Positions 43,790 through 51,671 of a stretch of 64,000 bases of DNA are shown here, one piece after another (position 1 is the stretch's first letter; every line of letters starts with the position of its first letter). Location: the NCBI RefSeq assembly GCF_042675705.1, contig NZ_JBHTJJ010000001.1; one strand, 5' to 3'. Source of the stretch: Ruegeria arenilitoris (lineage in GTDB: Bacteria > Pseudomonadota > Alphaproteobacteria > Rhodobacterales > Rhodobacteraceae). The notes below the pieces were generated by a model. That model made no database searches. It saw only the letters and a program-made list of their open reading frames with translations, and was not told the origin of the DNA. The translations under genes were made by a program, and so were the position numbers.

Positions 43790-44127
43790 TCGAATACTGG
43801 CACAACCCACGCTGTTCAAAATCGCGCGCCGGGCTGGCACTGCTGCAGGACCGCGGCGCCGAAGTCACCGTTCGCAGATACCTCGAGGACGCGCCCAGCG
43901 CGGATGAGCTGCGAGCGGTGCTGTCCCGGCTGGGCATCCCGGCGATCGAGATGATGCGCAGGGGCGAGGCGCGGTTCAAGGAACTGGGGCTGAGCAAGGA
44001 TACACCCGAGGAAGCCCTTGTTCAGACCATGGCCGAGAACCCGATCCTCATCAAACGCCCCGTCGGGATCACCGCCGACAAAGCCGCCATCGGCCGCCCG
44101 CCCGAGAACCTGCTGACCCTGCTCTAG
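43786..44127 (+). CDS. ArsC-family reductase (glutaredoxin-dependent arsenate reductase or Spx/YffB-like)
   Basis: A 113-residue thioredoxin-fold protein. HNPRCSKSRAGLALL carries the catalytic Cys at residue 10 of the ArsC family; LIKRPVGI near residue 86 holds the arginine motif. The length and motifs fit arsenate reductases that use glutathione and glutaredoxin, although related proteins of unknown role exist. A GTG start at 43786 overlapping the pyrD stop (GTGA) is most likely; the only other start is a TTG at 43780. There are no other ars genes nearby, so an arsenic role is not assured. The 3' end overlaps the convergent MATE gene by four bases. Confidence 0.87.
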   Translation: MIEYWHNPRCSKSRAGLALLQDRGAEVTVRRYLEDAPSADELRAVLSRLGIPAIEMMRRGEARFKELGLSKDTPEEALVQTMAENPILIKRPVGITADKAAIGRPPENLLTLL

Positions 44128-45440
44128 GCCACCTGCGCCTCCAGCCGGGGGTAGCGCAGGCCCAGCGTCACCGCGCGGGCGGTGTTCAGCACCATCAGCG
44201 CGGCCCACAGCCCGTGATTGCCCATGGTCGGCACCAGCAGGAACAGCGCCACCACATAGATCGCCACCGACTGGATCATGGCGGTGCGCATGGCGCGGGT
44301 CCAGGTGGCGCCGATAAAGATGCCGTCGAACATCCAGCTGGCAACGCCGATCACCGGGGCCAGTGCCGCCCAGATCAGGTATTCGCGCGCCGCGACCCGC
44401 ACATCGGGCGCGGTGGCCATCAGGTCGATCAACGCGGGCCCCGCCACGAAGAACGTGACCCCCAGCAGCACGGCGCCTCCGACACCCCATTGCGACGCCG
44501 TGACCGAGGCGCGCCGGACCTGGTATCGGTCCTTGGCCCCAACGGCGCTGCCCACCAGCGCCTCGGCGGAAAAGGCGAACCCGTCCAGTGCAAAGGCGGT
44601 GATTTCCAGGAACTGGAGCAGCACCTGGTTGGCGGCCAGCGTCACGTCGCCCAGATCGGCGCCCACGAACAGAAAGGTGGTGAAGGACCCGGTCAGCAGG
44701 ACCGACCGGATCATGATGTCGCCATTGACCTGCATCATCCGGCGCAGGCGGGCGGGGTCAAAGATCCGCGCCCAATCGCGCCATTGATTGCCCCCGAACG
44801 CATCGCGGCACAGCCACAGGCCCAACGCCAAACCCGTCCATTCGGCGATCAGAGTGGCCACCGCCACACCTTCGACGCCCCAGCCCAGGCCTAGCACGAA
44901 CCATAAATCCAGCAGGATGTTCAGCCCGTTCATCCAGACCTGAAGCACGAACACGCCGCGCGTGCGTTCGACCGCGATCAGCCAGCCCGTCACGGCATAA
45001 AGCGCAATGGTGGCCGGTGCGCCCCAGATGCGTATCTCGAGGTAATCGCGCGTCAGCGCCTCGACCTCGGGGCTGGCGGGCGACAGCGCGAAAGCCCCGG
45101 CTAAAATCGCCACCTGCGCCACGATAAAGAATAGCCCCGCCGCGCCGCCCAAGAGCAGACCGCGCATAAGCAACGCACCGGTTTCCGCCGTGTCTCCCGC
45201 GCCTCGGGCCTGTGCGGCCAAGCCGGTCGTGCCCATGCGCAGAAAGCCGAACACCCAATAGATCGTGGCCAGAATGACCGCACCGATGCCAACTGCGCCG
45301 ATCGGGGCGGCCTGCCCCATCTGGCCGACCACGCCGGTATCCACCGCGCCCAGAATCGGCACCGTCGCGTTGGACAGCACGATCGGCACCGCGATCTTCA
45401 GCACCCGTCTGTGCGTAATGGGTGCCGAGGCGTCCCGCAT
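44124..45440 (-). CDS. MATE family efflux transporter, DinF-like
   Basis: A 438-residue membrane protein with twelve expected helices. The first repeat has LKIAVPIVLSNATVPILGAVDTGVVGQMG-type sequence, with the conserved Asp in VDT of the DinF subgroup; RMGTTGLAAQARGAGD and GWLIAVERTRGVFVLQVWMNGLNILLD are also characteristic. Such pumps export cationic or oxidised compounds with Na+ or H+. It ends overlapping arsC tail to tail and starts five bases after the thioesterase stop, so it is probably co-transcribed with the two thioesterases. Confidence 0.92.
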   Translation of the reverse strand: MRDASAPITHRRVLKIAVPIVLSNATVPILGAVDTGVVGQMGQAAPIGAVGIGAVILATIYWVFGFLRMGTTGLAAQARGAGDTAETGALLMRGLLLGGAAGLFFIVAQVAILAGAFALSPASPEVEALTRDYLEIRIWGAPATIALYAVTGWLIAVERTRGVFVLQVWMNGLNILLDLWFVLGLGWGVEGVAVATLIAEWTGLALGLWLCRDAFGGNQWRDWARIFDPARLRRMMQVNGDIMIRSVLLTGSFTTFLFVGADLGDVTLAANQVLLQFLEITAFALDGFAFSAEALVGSAVGAKDRYQVRRASVTASQWGVGGAVLLGVTFFVAGPALIDLMATAPDVRVAAREYLIWAALAPVIGVASWMFDGIFIGATWTRAMRTAMIQSVAIYVVALFLLVPTMGNHGLWAALMVLNTARAVTLGLRYPRLEAQVA

Positions 45441-45445
45441 TTTGC

Positions 45446-45964
45446 TCAGCCCTTGGCCGAAGGCTCTTGCGGCATCAGGAAATGCCCTGTGGCCTGCGCG
45501 AACAGCTTGGCGTGGTTGTCCTGCCAGGCCTCGACGCGCACCGAGGCATACCGCCGCCCTGCCCGGCTGATGAAGGCGCGTGCATAGGCATCGCGCGGCA
45601 GGCCCGAGCGCAGGTAGTCCACCGTGAAGTCGATGGTCTTGGGAAAGCGGATATTGTGATCGGAGATGATGTCCTCGGCATCGATCTCACCGCTTTCGAT
45701 GCGCGGGAACAGATGCTCCCAGCTGAGCGTGATCACCGCCGTCACCTCGAGAAAGGCCGCCGTGACGCCCCCATGAATCGCCGGCAGGAATGGGTTGCCG
45801 ATCAGCTTTTCGTCGAAATTCAGAACGCCGGTCAGCTCATCTCCGCGCCGGTCGAAGCTGATGTTGAGGAACCGGATATACGGGACCCCCTCGACCAGCG
45901 CCTTGAGGGCCGCGTCGCGCCGCTGTTTCACCACCTGCATCGGTTCGGGACGGGGTCTTGCCAT
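45446..45964 (-). CDS. PaaI-like hotdog thioesterase (longer paralogue)
   Basis: A 172-residue hotdog-fold protein. FLPAIHGGVTAAFLEVTAVI carries the HGG motif of the 4HBT/PaaI group, with Glu in the position that follows in the long helix. IDFTVDYLRSG and YASVRVEAWQ complete the sheet. The N-terminal 30 residues are an extra helical extension. It is probably an acyl-CoA thioesterase of unknown chain preference. It follows its shorter paralogue with one base between them. Confidence 0.88.
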   Translation of the reverse strand: MARPRPEPMQVVKQRRDAALKALVEGVPYIRFLNISFDRRGDELTGVLNFDEKLIGNPFLPAIHGGVTAAFLEVTAVITLSWEHLFPRIESGEIDAEDIISDHNIRFPKTIDFTVDYLRSGLPRDAYARAFISRAGRRYASVRVEAWQDNHAKLFAQATGHFLMPQEPSAKG

Positions 45965-45965
45965 C

Positions 45966-46385
45966 TCACTTCCCCTCGACCGTGAAGGCGCCCGAGGCGG
46001 TGGCCACCGGGCGATCCTGTTCGTCGTCCATCGCGGTTGCGCGCACGAAGGCCACGTTGCGCGTGATGTGATAGCAGGTCGCGCGGGTGGTGATCGTCTG
46101 GCCGGGCGTTGCGGCGCGCATGTAGTCGATGCGCAGGTCGATGGTGGCTGTGCCGCCGGGCGCGGCCGGGTGGCTCATGACCGCAGCCCCGCAGCAGGTA
46201 TCCAGACTGGCCGACACCGCCCCACCGTGAATCACGCCCGTGCGGGGATCGCCGATCAGATCTTCGTTGTAAGGCATGGTGATCTCGGCCTCACCCTCGC
46301 CGATATGGGTCAGCGTCAGGCCCAGTGCCCGCGCATGGGGGATCGCCTCGATGAACTGGCGGGCGAGTACTGTTTTGTCGACCAT
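45966..46385 (-). CDS. PaaI-like hotdog thioesterase
   Basis: A 139-residue PaaI-type hotdog protein. RTGVIHGGAVSASLDTCCG contains the HGG motif and a catalytic-position Asp in the central helix; TIDLRIDYMRAATPG and VAFVRATAMD are typical strands. It likely hydrolyses aromatic or short acyl-CoAs. It is the first gene of a reverse-strand set (two thioesterases and a MATE pump) and is divergent from the MerR-type regulator at 46499. That regulator could control it, given the fatty-acid context on the other side (inference). Confidence 0.9.
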   Translation of the reverse strand: MVDKTVLARQFIEAIPHARALGLTLTHIGEGEAEITMPYNEDLIGDPRTGVIHGGAVSASLDTCCGAAVMSHPAAPGGTATIDLRIDYMRAATPGQTITTRATCYHITRNVAFVRATAMDDEQDRPVATASGAFTVEGK

Positions 46386-46498
46386 GAGGTTCAGTCCTGT
46401 TGTCCTGCCCCTTTATGATCTGCTCTGCGCGCAAAGGGCAAGCCCGCCTGTTGCGCTTGTCCGCACAACGCCCTAGGTTGCAACCGAGGAGAACAGGA

Positions 46499-46867
46499 AT
46501 GTCCGACAAGCGTTTGTCATTCAAAGAGATGTGCGCCGAGTTCGACGTGACTCCGCGCACCCTGCGCTACTACGAGTATATCGAGCTGCTGCAGCCAGAC
46601 CGGGAAGGACGTTCACGGTTTTACGGTCCGCGCGAGCGTGCGCGGATGAAGCTGATCATGCGTGGCCGAAAGTTCGGTTTCCCACTTGAGGAAATCCGGC
46701 AGTGGTTGCTGATCTACGAAGATCAAGGCAACAAGGCCCAGATGGCCACCTTTGTCGAAATGGCCGACCGCCAGATGGAAGAACTGCGTCAGCAGCGTCA
46801 GCAACTGGACGAAGCCATGGACGAGTTGCAGCGCCTTCGCGATCAAACGGCCAACTCGCTGACCTAA
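46499..46867 (+). CDS. MerR-family regulator, first of a tandem pair
   Basis: A 122-residue MerR-type regulator. The winged helix-turn-helix begins SFKEMCAEFDVTPRTLRYYEYIELLQPDREG-type sequence at residues 7-37, and SRFYGPRERARMKLIMRGRKFGFPLEEIRQWL follows. The C-terminal half is a coiled coil (QMEELRQQRQQLDEAMDELQRL). It has no cysteine-based metal site, so it belongs with the organic-ligand MerR proteins (LiuR/AcuR-like) that control acyl-CoA catabolism. CGAGGAG precedes the ATG. It is a paralogue of the regulator at 47151 and is divergent from a thioesterase. Confidence 0.92.
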   Translation: MSDKRLSFKEMCAEFDVTPRTLRYYEYIELLQPDREGRSRFYGPRERARMKLIMRGRKFGFPLEEIRQWLLIYEDQGNKAQMATFVEMADRQMEELRQQRQQLDEAMDELQRLRDQTANSLT

Positions 46868-47035
46868 ATCGGCCAGTTCGATCCCCCCAAATCCATCCTT
46901 CATTACACCGGAAATCTGCATTTTTCGGTCGGCGCCCTGCCGCCTGCCCGTCGGAGTCGAACCGCGCGGGTACAGTGGATTTGGCTGACCCAACGGAAAG
47001 AAAATTGCCAACCCGCCGCTTTACGCGACCGGAAG

Positions 47036-47083
47036 TTACGTCAATTTCTTAGTGACGCAGCGTCTGGATTACGTAAACGTCAA
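47036..47083. promoter_or_regulatory. ACGT-rich palindromic operator, LiuR-like, before the second MerR gene
   Basis: TTACGTAAACGTCAA (47069-47083) contains two ACGT half-sites two bases apart in a nearly symmetric TNACGT-AA-ACGTNA. A related TTACGTCAA (47036-47044) lies 25 bases upstream, part of CGTCA-N9-TGACG (47039-47057). The palindrome resembles sites I recall for LiuR-type MerR regulators of acyl-CoA degradation. It is about 70 bases before the MerR gene at 47151 and suits autoregulation and control of the beta-oxidation genes. Confidence 0.5.
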
Positions 47084-47150
47084 TCTCATGTTGTAAAGCG
47101 GCCATCGACTGCGCAACTTTCTCATGACGCCAGCGACGAGAGGGTGACCA

Positions 47151-47552
47151 ATGACCGAAGATCTTATGACCATCCGCGAGATGTGCGAGACCTATGACGT
47201 CACGCCGCGGACCTTGCGGTTCTACGAAGCCAAAGAGCTTTTGTTTCCGATCCGTGAGGGCCAGAAACGGCTGTTCACCAAACGTGACAGGGCGCGACTC
47301 AAGCTGATCCTGCGCGGCAAACGCTTTGGTTTCAGCCTGGAAGAGATTCGACAGCTTCTGGATCTGTACCATGTCGGCGACCAGCAACTGACCCAGATGA
47401 CCCGCACCTATGAAATCGCGTGCGAACGTCTGGCGGACATGGAAGCCCGCCGCGAGGAACTGACTCAGGCCATTGACGATCTGAAGGAGCAGTTGCGCTG
47501 GGGCGAGAAGGTCATCGCCTCGATGAAACAGGAAAAGAAGGCGGCCGAGTAA
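47151..47552 (+). CDS. MerR-family regulator, second of a tandem pair, likely beta-oxidation control
   Basis: A 133-residue MerR-type regulator. TIREMCETYDVTPRTLRFYEAKELL forms the helix-turn-helix and LFTKRDRARLKLILRGKRFGFSLEEIRQLLDLY follows. The C-terminal coiled coil (ERLADMEARREELTQAIDDLKEQL) mediates dimerisation. No ligand cysteines are present. It is clearly related to the protein at 46499, with most identity in the DNA-binding half. It lies 47 bases before the acyl-CoA dehydrogenase gene on the same strand and downstream of a palindromic ACGT operator, so it probably senses an acyl-CoA or related metabolite and controls this locus (inference). Confidence 0.92.
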   Translation: MTEDLMTIREMCETYDVTPRTLRFYEAKELLFPIREGQKRLFTKRDRARLKLILRGKRFGFSLEEIRQLLDLYHVGDQQLTQMTRTYEIACERLADMEARREELTQAIDDLKEQLRWGEKVIASMKQEKKAAE

Positions 47553-47599
47553 CTCCTCGCCCGCCTGCCACCCGGACATCTGAATTAAGGGAGCTTCAA

Positions 47600-49381
47600 A
47601 TGCCCGTTTACAACGCGCCTACCAAAGACACGCAATTCGTTCTGCATGACGTTCTGAAAATCTCGGCCTCGGATATTCCGGGCTACAATGAGCTGGAGCC
47701 CGAGTTCACGGGCGCCGTTCTGGAAGAGGCCGGCAAGGTCGCCGTCAACCTGCTGCACCCGCTGAACGTGGTCGGCGATACCGAAGGCTGCCGGCTGGAA
47801 AACGGCGTCGTCTACACCCCCACCGGGTTCAAGGATGCGTTCGAGCAGGTCAAGGAAGGCGGCTGGACCGGTCTGGACATGCCCGAGGAATATGGCGGCC
47901 AGAACATGCCTTATGTTCTTGGCACGGCCGTGGGCGAGATGTTCTCGGCCGCGAACCAGGCTTTCACCATGTATCAGGGCCTGACCCACGGCGCGGCCTC
48001 GGCCATCCTGGCGCATGGCACCGACGCGCAGAAAGACACATATCTGCCCAAGATGGTCAGCTGTGAATGGACCGGCACCATGAACCTGACCGAGCCGCAT
48101 TGCGGCACCGATCTGGGCCTGATGCGCACCAAGGCCGAGCCGCAGGGCGATGGCAGCTACAAGATCACCGGCCAGAAGATCTTTATCTCGTCCGGCGATC
48201 ACGACATGGCCGACAACATCATCCACCTGGTGTTGGCCAAGATCCCCGGCGGACCCGAGGGCATTAAGGGCGTGTCGCTGTTCATCGTCCCCAAGTTCCT
48301 GGTGAACGAAGACGGCAGCCTGGGCGAGCGCAACGGCGTTTCGGTCGGCAAGATCGAAGAAAAAATGGGCATCCACGGCAATTCGACCTGCGTGATGAAC
48401 TATGACGGCGCAACCGGCTACCTGCTGGGTCAGGAACACAAAGGCATGCGCGCCATGTTCACCATGATGAACGAAGCGCGTCTGGGTGTCGGTATGCAAG
48501 GTCTGGCTCAGGCCGAGGCCGCCTATCAGAACGCGCTGGAATACGCCAAGGACCGCCTGCAGGGCCGCGACGTGACCGGTACTAAAAACCCTGACGGTCC
48601 GGCCGATCCGCTGATCGTACATCCCGACATCCGCCGCAGCCTGATGGACCAGAAAAGCTTTGTGGAAGGCGCGCGGGCCTTCATCCTGTGGGGCGCGACC
48701 CTGATCGACAAGGCGCACCGCGCAGGCGACAAGGACGCCGACGGGCTGATCTCGCTGATGACCCCGGTCATCAAGGGCTTTCTGACCGACGAGGGCTATG
48801 ACATGACCGTTCAGGCCCAGCAGGTCTATGGCGGCCATGGCTACATCGAGGAATGGGGCATGTCGCAATACACCCGCGACGCCCGCATCGCCATGATCTA
48901 CGAAGGCGCCAACGGCGTTCAGGCGCTGGATCTGGTGGGCCGCAAGCTGGCGCAGGACGGCGGCAAGCATGTTATGGCCTTCTTCGACTTGGTCAAAACC
49001 TTCTGCAAGGAAAACAGCGGCAAGGACGAAGCCTATGACAAGGCGTTCATCGAACCGCTGAAGGCCGCGTCGAAGGATCTGCAGGCCGCCGGCATGTACT
49101 TCATGCAGAACGGCATGACCAACCCGAACAACGCTCTGTCGGGCTCGTATGACTTCATGCACATGTTCGGTCATGTCTGCTTGGGCCTGATGTGGGCTCA
49201 GATGGCCAAGGCCGCGCAGGAATCGCTGGATGCCGGTGCGTCCGACAAGGACTTCTACGAAACCAAGATCGCCACCGGCCGCTACTACATGGCGCGCCGT
49301 CTGCCGGCCACGGGCATGCACCTGGCGCGGATCCAGACCGGCGCCGACACGGTGATGGCACTGGACGCGGCGAACTTCTGA
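47600..49381 (+). CDS. acyl-CoA dehydrogenase, long form, DmdC-like
   Basis: A 593-residue flavoenzyme of the long acyl-CoA dehydrogenase type with an extra C-terminal domain. WTGTMNLTEPHCGTDLG (FAD/acyl contact) lies near 158-174, QQVYGGHGYIEEWGMSQYTRDARI near 408-430, and the catalytic base is Glu435 in AMIYEGANG. That position matches the base reported, from memory, for Roseovarius DmdC, which oxidises methylmercaptopropionyl-CoA in DMSP breakdown. Close relatives act on ordinary fatty acyl-CoAs, and the thiolase and FadJ-type neighbours favour beta-oxidation, so the substrate is open. GGGAG precedes the ATG. Confidence 0.9.
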   Translation: MPVYNAPTKDTQFVLHDVLKISASDIPGYNELEPEFTGAVLEEAGKVAVNLLHPLNVVGDTEGCRLENGVVYTPTGFKDAFEQVKEGGWTGLDMPEEYGGQNMPYVLGTAVGEMFSAANQAFTMYQGLTHGAASAILAHGTDAQKDTYLPKMVSCEWTGTMNLTEPHCGTDLGLMRTKAEPQGDGSYKITGQKIFISSGDHDMADNIIHLVLAKIPGGPEGIKGVSLFIVPKFLVNEDGSLGERNGVSVGKIEEKMGIHGNSTCVMNYDGATGYLLGQEHKGMRAMFTMMNEARLGVGMQGLAQAEAAYQNALEYAKDRLQGRDVTGTKNPDGPADPLIVHPDIRRSLMDQKSFVEGARAFILWGATLIDKAHRAGDKDADGLISLMTPVIKGFLTDEGYDMTVQAQQVYGGHGYIEEWGMSQYTRDARIAMIYEGANGVQALDLVGRKLAQDGGKHVMAFFDLVKTFCKENSGKDEAYDKAFIEPLKAASKDLQAAGMYFMQNGMTNPNNALSGSYDFMHMFGHVCLGLMWAQMAKAAQESLDAGASDKDFYETKIATGRYYMARRLPATGMHLARIQTGADTVMALDAANF

Positions 49382-49390
49382 TCCCAGTCT

Positions 49391-49416
49391 GGTTCCGGGC
49401 GGCCCTGCCCGGAACC
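49391..49416 (+). terminator. perfect GC-rich hairpin after the acyl-CoA dehydrogenase gene
   Basis: GGTTCCGGGC (49391-49400) pairs perfectly with GCCCGGAACC (49407-49416) around a six-base loop, nine bases past the stop codon. There is no T-run, so it is more likely an mRNA-stabilising or partial terminator element before the small gene at 49438. Confidence 0.45.
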
Positions 49417-49437
49417 AGCGCTCATGGAGGAGATGAC

Positions 49438-49650
49438 ATGCCCAAACGCTTTCGCCTGACCCGCCGCTTTCCCGTCGCCATGACCGAGGACGGGTATCGA
49501 AAACTCAAGGGGTTTGCCCGCGAGGCCGGGCTGGACGAAGGAGAGGCGCTGTCATTCCTGTTCGAGAATTTCAACAGCGTGATCGACGAGGAGAACCTGA
49601 CCCACCGGCTGCGCATTTTCAATTCCGAGCTTGAGGCGCGCAAACGCTAA
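49438..49650 (+). CDS. small conserved-looking protein of unknown function, possibly ribbon-helix-helix
   Basis: A 70-residue basic protein I do not recognise. An N-terminal strand-like piece (RFRLTRRFPVAMTEDGY) is followed by two helices (RKLKGFAREAGLDEGEALSFLFENFNSVI) and a third charged helix (DEENLTHRLRIFNSELEARKR). The strand-helix-helix plan resembles ribbon-helix-helix DNA-binding proteins, but the match is loose. GGAGGAG just before the ATG argues that it is a real gene. It lies between the acyl-CoA dehydrogenase and GST genes on the same strand. A regulatory or protein-partner role in fatty acid use is a guess. Confidence 0.65.
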   Translation: MPKRFRLTRRFPVAMTEDGYRKLKGFAREAGLDEGEALSFLFENFNSVIDEENLTHRLRIFNSELEARKR

Positions 49651-49787
49651 ACGCCCCCGATGCCTGGCCCAGGCCCGGCGTGTTTTCAGCAAGACAAGTC
49701 CGAACGCGGCTGCGGCCCGCGAGACAGGTCTTTCTTGAAACACGTGCGTGACGAAACCGTACAAACCGCCTTGGGAGGGGTGAGTGC

Positions 49788-50426
49788 ATGACGATAAAAC
49801 TGCATTGCTTCGGAGAAAGCGGAAACTCATACAAGGCTGCCTTGGCACTTGAGATGTCGGGGCTGGAATGGGAGCCGGTCTTTGTCGATTTCTTCAACGG
49901 CCAGACCCGAACCCCCGAATACCGCGCCGAAGTCAACGAAATGGGCGAAGCGCCGGTTCTGATCGACGGAGATTTCCGGACCAGCCAGTCGGGCGCGATT
50001 CAGGCCTATGTCACCGAGAAGTCCGGAAAATTCGGCGGCAAGACGCGGGAAGAGAACTATGACATCCTGCGCTGGGTGCTGTGGGACAACCACAAGTTCA
50101 GCTCGATGGCAGGCATGACCCGGTTCCTGATCAACTTTCTGCCCGAACAGCACCGCAACCCGGATGTGATCGCCTTCAACCAGGGCCGACTGAAAGCCGC
50201 CTATCAGGTGCTGAACGCGCATCTTGAGGGGCGCGACTGGATCGTCGGCGACAGCGTGACCAACGCCGATCTCAGCTGCTGCGGCTACCTCTATTACCCC
50301 GAACCGTTCGGCTTTGACCGTGCCGAATGGCCCCATATCGACGCCTGGCTGACCCGCCTGTCCGAGCAGCCCGGCTGGAAACACCCCTATGACCTGATGC
50401 CCGGCAATCCGTCGGATCGAGCTTGA
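49788..50426 (+). CDS. glutathione S-transferase family protein
   Basis: A 212-residue cytosolic GST-fold protein. The N-terminal thioredoxin-like domain (LHCFGESGNSYKAALALEMSGLEWEPVFVDF) has Ser as the likely glutathione-activating residue, and GEAPVLIDGDFRTSQSGAI is the glutathione-binding segment. The C-terminal helical domain includes DWIVGDSVTNADLSCCGYLYY. The specific reaction is unknown. It sits ten bases before the thiolase gene, so it is probably co-expressed with beta-oxidation, perhaps against reactive enals or peroxides (inference). Confidence 0.9.
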   Translation: MTIKLHCFGESGNSYKAALALEMSGLEWEPVFVDFFNGQTRTPEYRAEVNEMGEAPVLIDGDFRTSQSGAIQAYVTEKSGKFGGKTREENYDILRWVLWDNHKFSSMAGMTRFLINFLPEQHRNPDVIAFNQGRLKAAYQVLNAHLEGRDWIVGDSVTNADLSCCGYLYYPEPFGFDRAEWPHIDAWLTRLSEQPGWKHPYDLMPGNPSDRA

Positions 50427-50436
50427 GGAGAGAAGT

Positions 50437-51648
50437 ATGAGCGAAGCTTACATTTATGATGCCCTGCGCACCCCGCGCGGCAAGGGCCGCAAGGACGGCA
50501 GCCTGCACGAGGTGACCTCGGTGCGCCTGTCGGCGGTGGCCCTGAACGCCATCAAGGAACGCAACAACCTGGAAGGCCACGCCGTCGAGGACGTGATCTG
50601 GGGCAACGTCACCCAGGTAATGGAACAGGGCGGCTGCCTGGCGCGGTCGGCGGTTCTGGCCTCGGACCTGGATGAATCGATCCCCGGTCTGGCCATCAAC
50701 CGGTTCTGCGCATCCGGCATGGAGGCCGTGAACCTGGCCGCCAACCAGGTCAAGGGCGGCGCGGGCGAGGCCTATATCGCCGGTGGCGTCGAGATGATGG
50801 GCCGCGTGCCCATGGGCAGCGATGGCGCCGCGATCGCAGTCGATCCGTCGCTGGCGATGGAGACCTATTTCGTCCCGCAGGGCATTTCGGCCGACATCAT
50901 CGCCACCGAATACGGTTTCAGCCGCGACGATGCTGACGCGCTGGCCGTCGAGTCTCAGAAACGCGCGGCCAAGGCGTGGGAAGAGAACCGCTTTGCCAAG
51001 TCGGTGATCTCGGTGAAGGACCGCAACGGTCTGACCATTCTGGACCGCGACGAATACATGCGCCCCGGCACCGACATGCAGAGCCTCGGCGCGCTGAACC
51101 CCTCGTTCCAGATGATGGGCGAGCAGATGCCCGGTTTCGACAAGGTGGCGATGCTGAAATACCCGCATCTGGAAAAGATCAACCACATCCACCACGCCGG
51201 CAACAGCTCGGGCATCGTGGATGGCGCGGCGGCCGTTCTGATCGGCAACAAGGAATTCGGCGAGAAATACGGCCTGAAGCCGCGCGCCCGCATCAAGGCC
51301 ACCGCCAAGATCGGCACCGACCCGACCATCATGCTGACCGGCCCGGTTCCGGTGACCGAAAAGATCCTGGCCGAAACCGGCATGAAGATCAGCGATCTGG
51401 ATCTGTTCGAGGTCAACGAGGCCTTTGCGTCGGTCGTGCTGCGTTTCCAGCAGGCGTTTGACGTCGACCCGGCGCTGGTCAACGTCAATGGCGGCTCGAT
51501 CGCCATGGGCCACCCGCTGGGCGCCACCGGCGCGATCATCATCGGCACCCTGCTGGACGAGCTGGAGCGCCAGGACAAGGAAACCGGTCTGGCCACCTTG
51601 TGCATCGCATCCGGCATGGGCGCGGCAACCATCATCGAACGTGTGTAA
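50437..51648 (+). CDS. acetyl-CoA C-acyltransferase (FadA/FadI-type thiolase)
   Basis: A 403-residue thiolase. The nucleophilic Cys91 is in NRFCASGMEAVN; the His in NGGSIAMGHPLGATGA and the second Cys in CIASGMGAA complete the catalytic set. It cleaves 3-ketoacyl-CoA to acetyl-CoA plus a shortened acyl-CoA. GAGGAG precedes the ATG. It lies between the GST and the multifunctional FadJ-like gene, 23 bases before the latter, forming the classical alpha2-beta2 fatty acid oxidation pair. Confidence 0.95.
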   Translation: MSEAYIYDALRTPRGKGRKDGSLHEVTSVRLSAVALNAIKERNNLEGHAVEDVIWGNVTQVMEQGGCLARSAVLASDLDESIPGLAINRFCASGMEAVNLAANQVKGGAGEAYIAGGVEMMGRVPMGSDGAAIAVDPSLAMETYFVPQGISADIIATEYGFSRDDADALAVESQKRAAKAWEENRFAKSVISVKDRNGLTILDRDEYMRPGTDMQSLGALNPSFQMMGEQMPGFDKVAMLKYPHLEKINHIHHAGNSSGIVDGAAAVLIGNKEFGEKYGLKPRARIKATAKIGTDPTIMLTGPVPVTEKILAETGMKISDLDLFEVNEAFASVVLRFQQAFDVDPALVNVNGGSIAMGHPLGATGAIIIGTLLDELERQDKETGLATLCIASGMGAATIIERV

Positions 51649-51671
51649 CGGCGGGGATCAGGAGAAGAAAA

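Noticed and set aside
47585..49321. 578-codon reverse-strand open frame across the acyl-CoA dehydrogenase
   Set aside because: Antisense shadow; no ribosome site or family motif.
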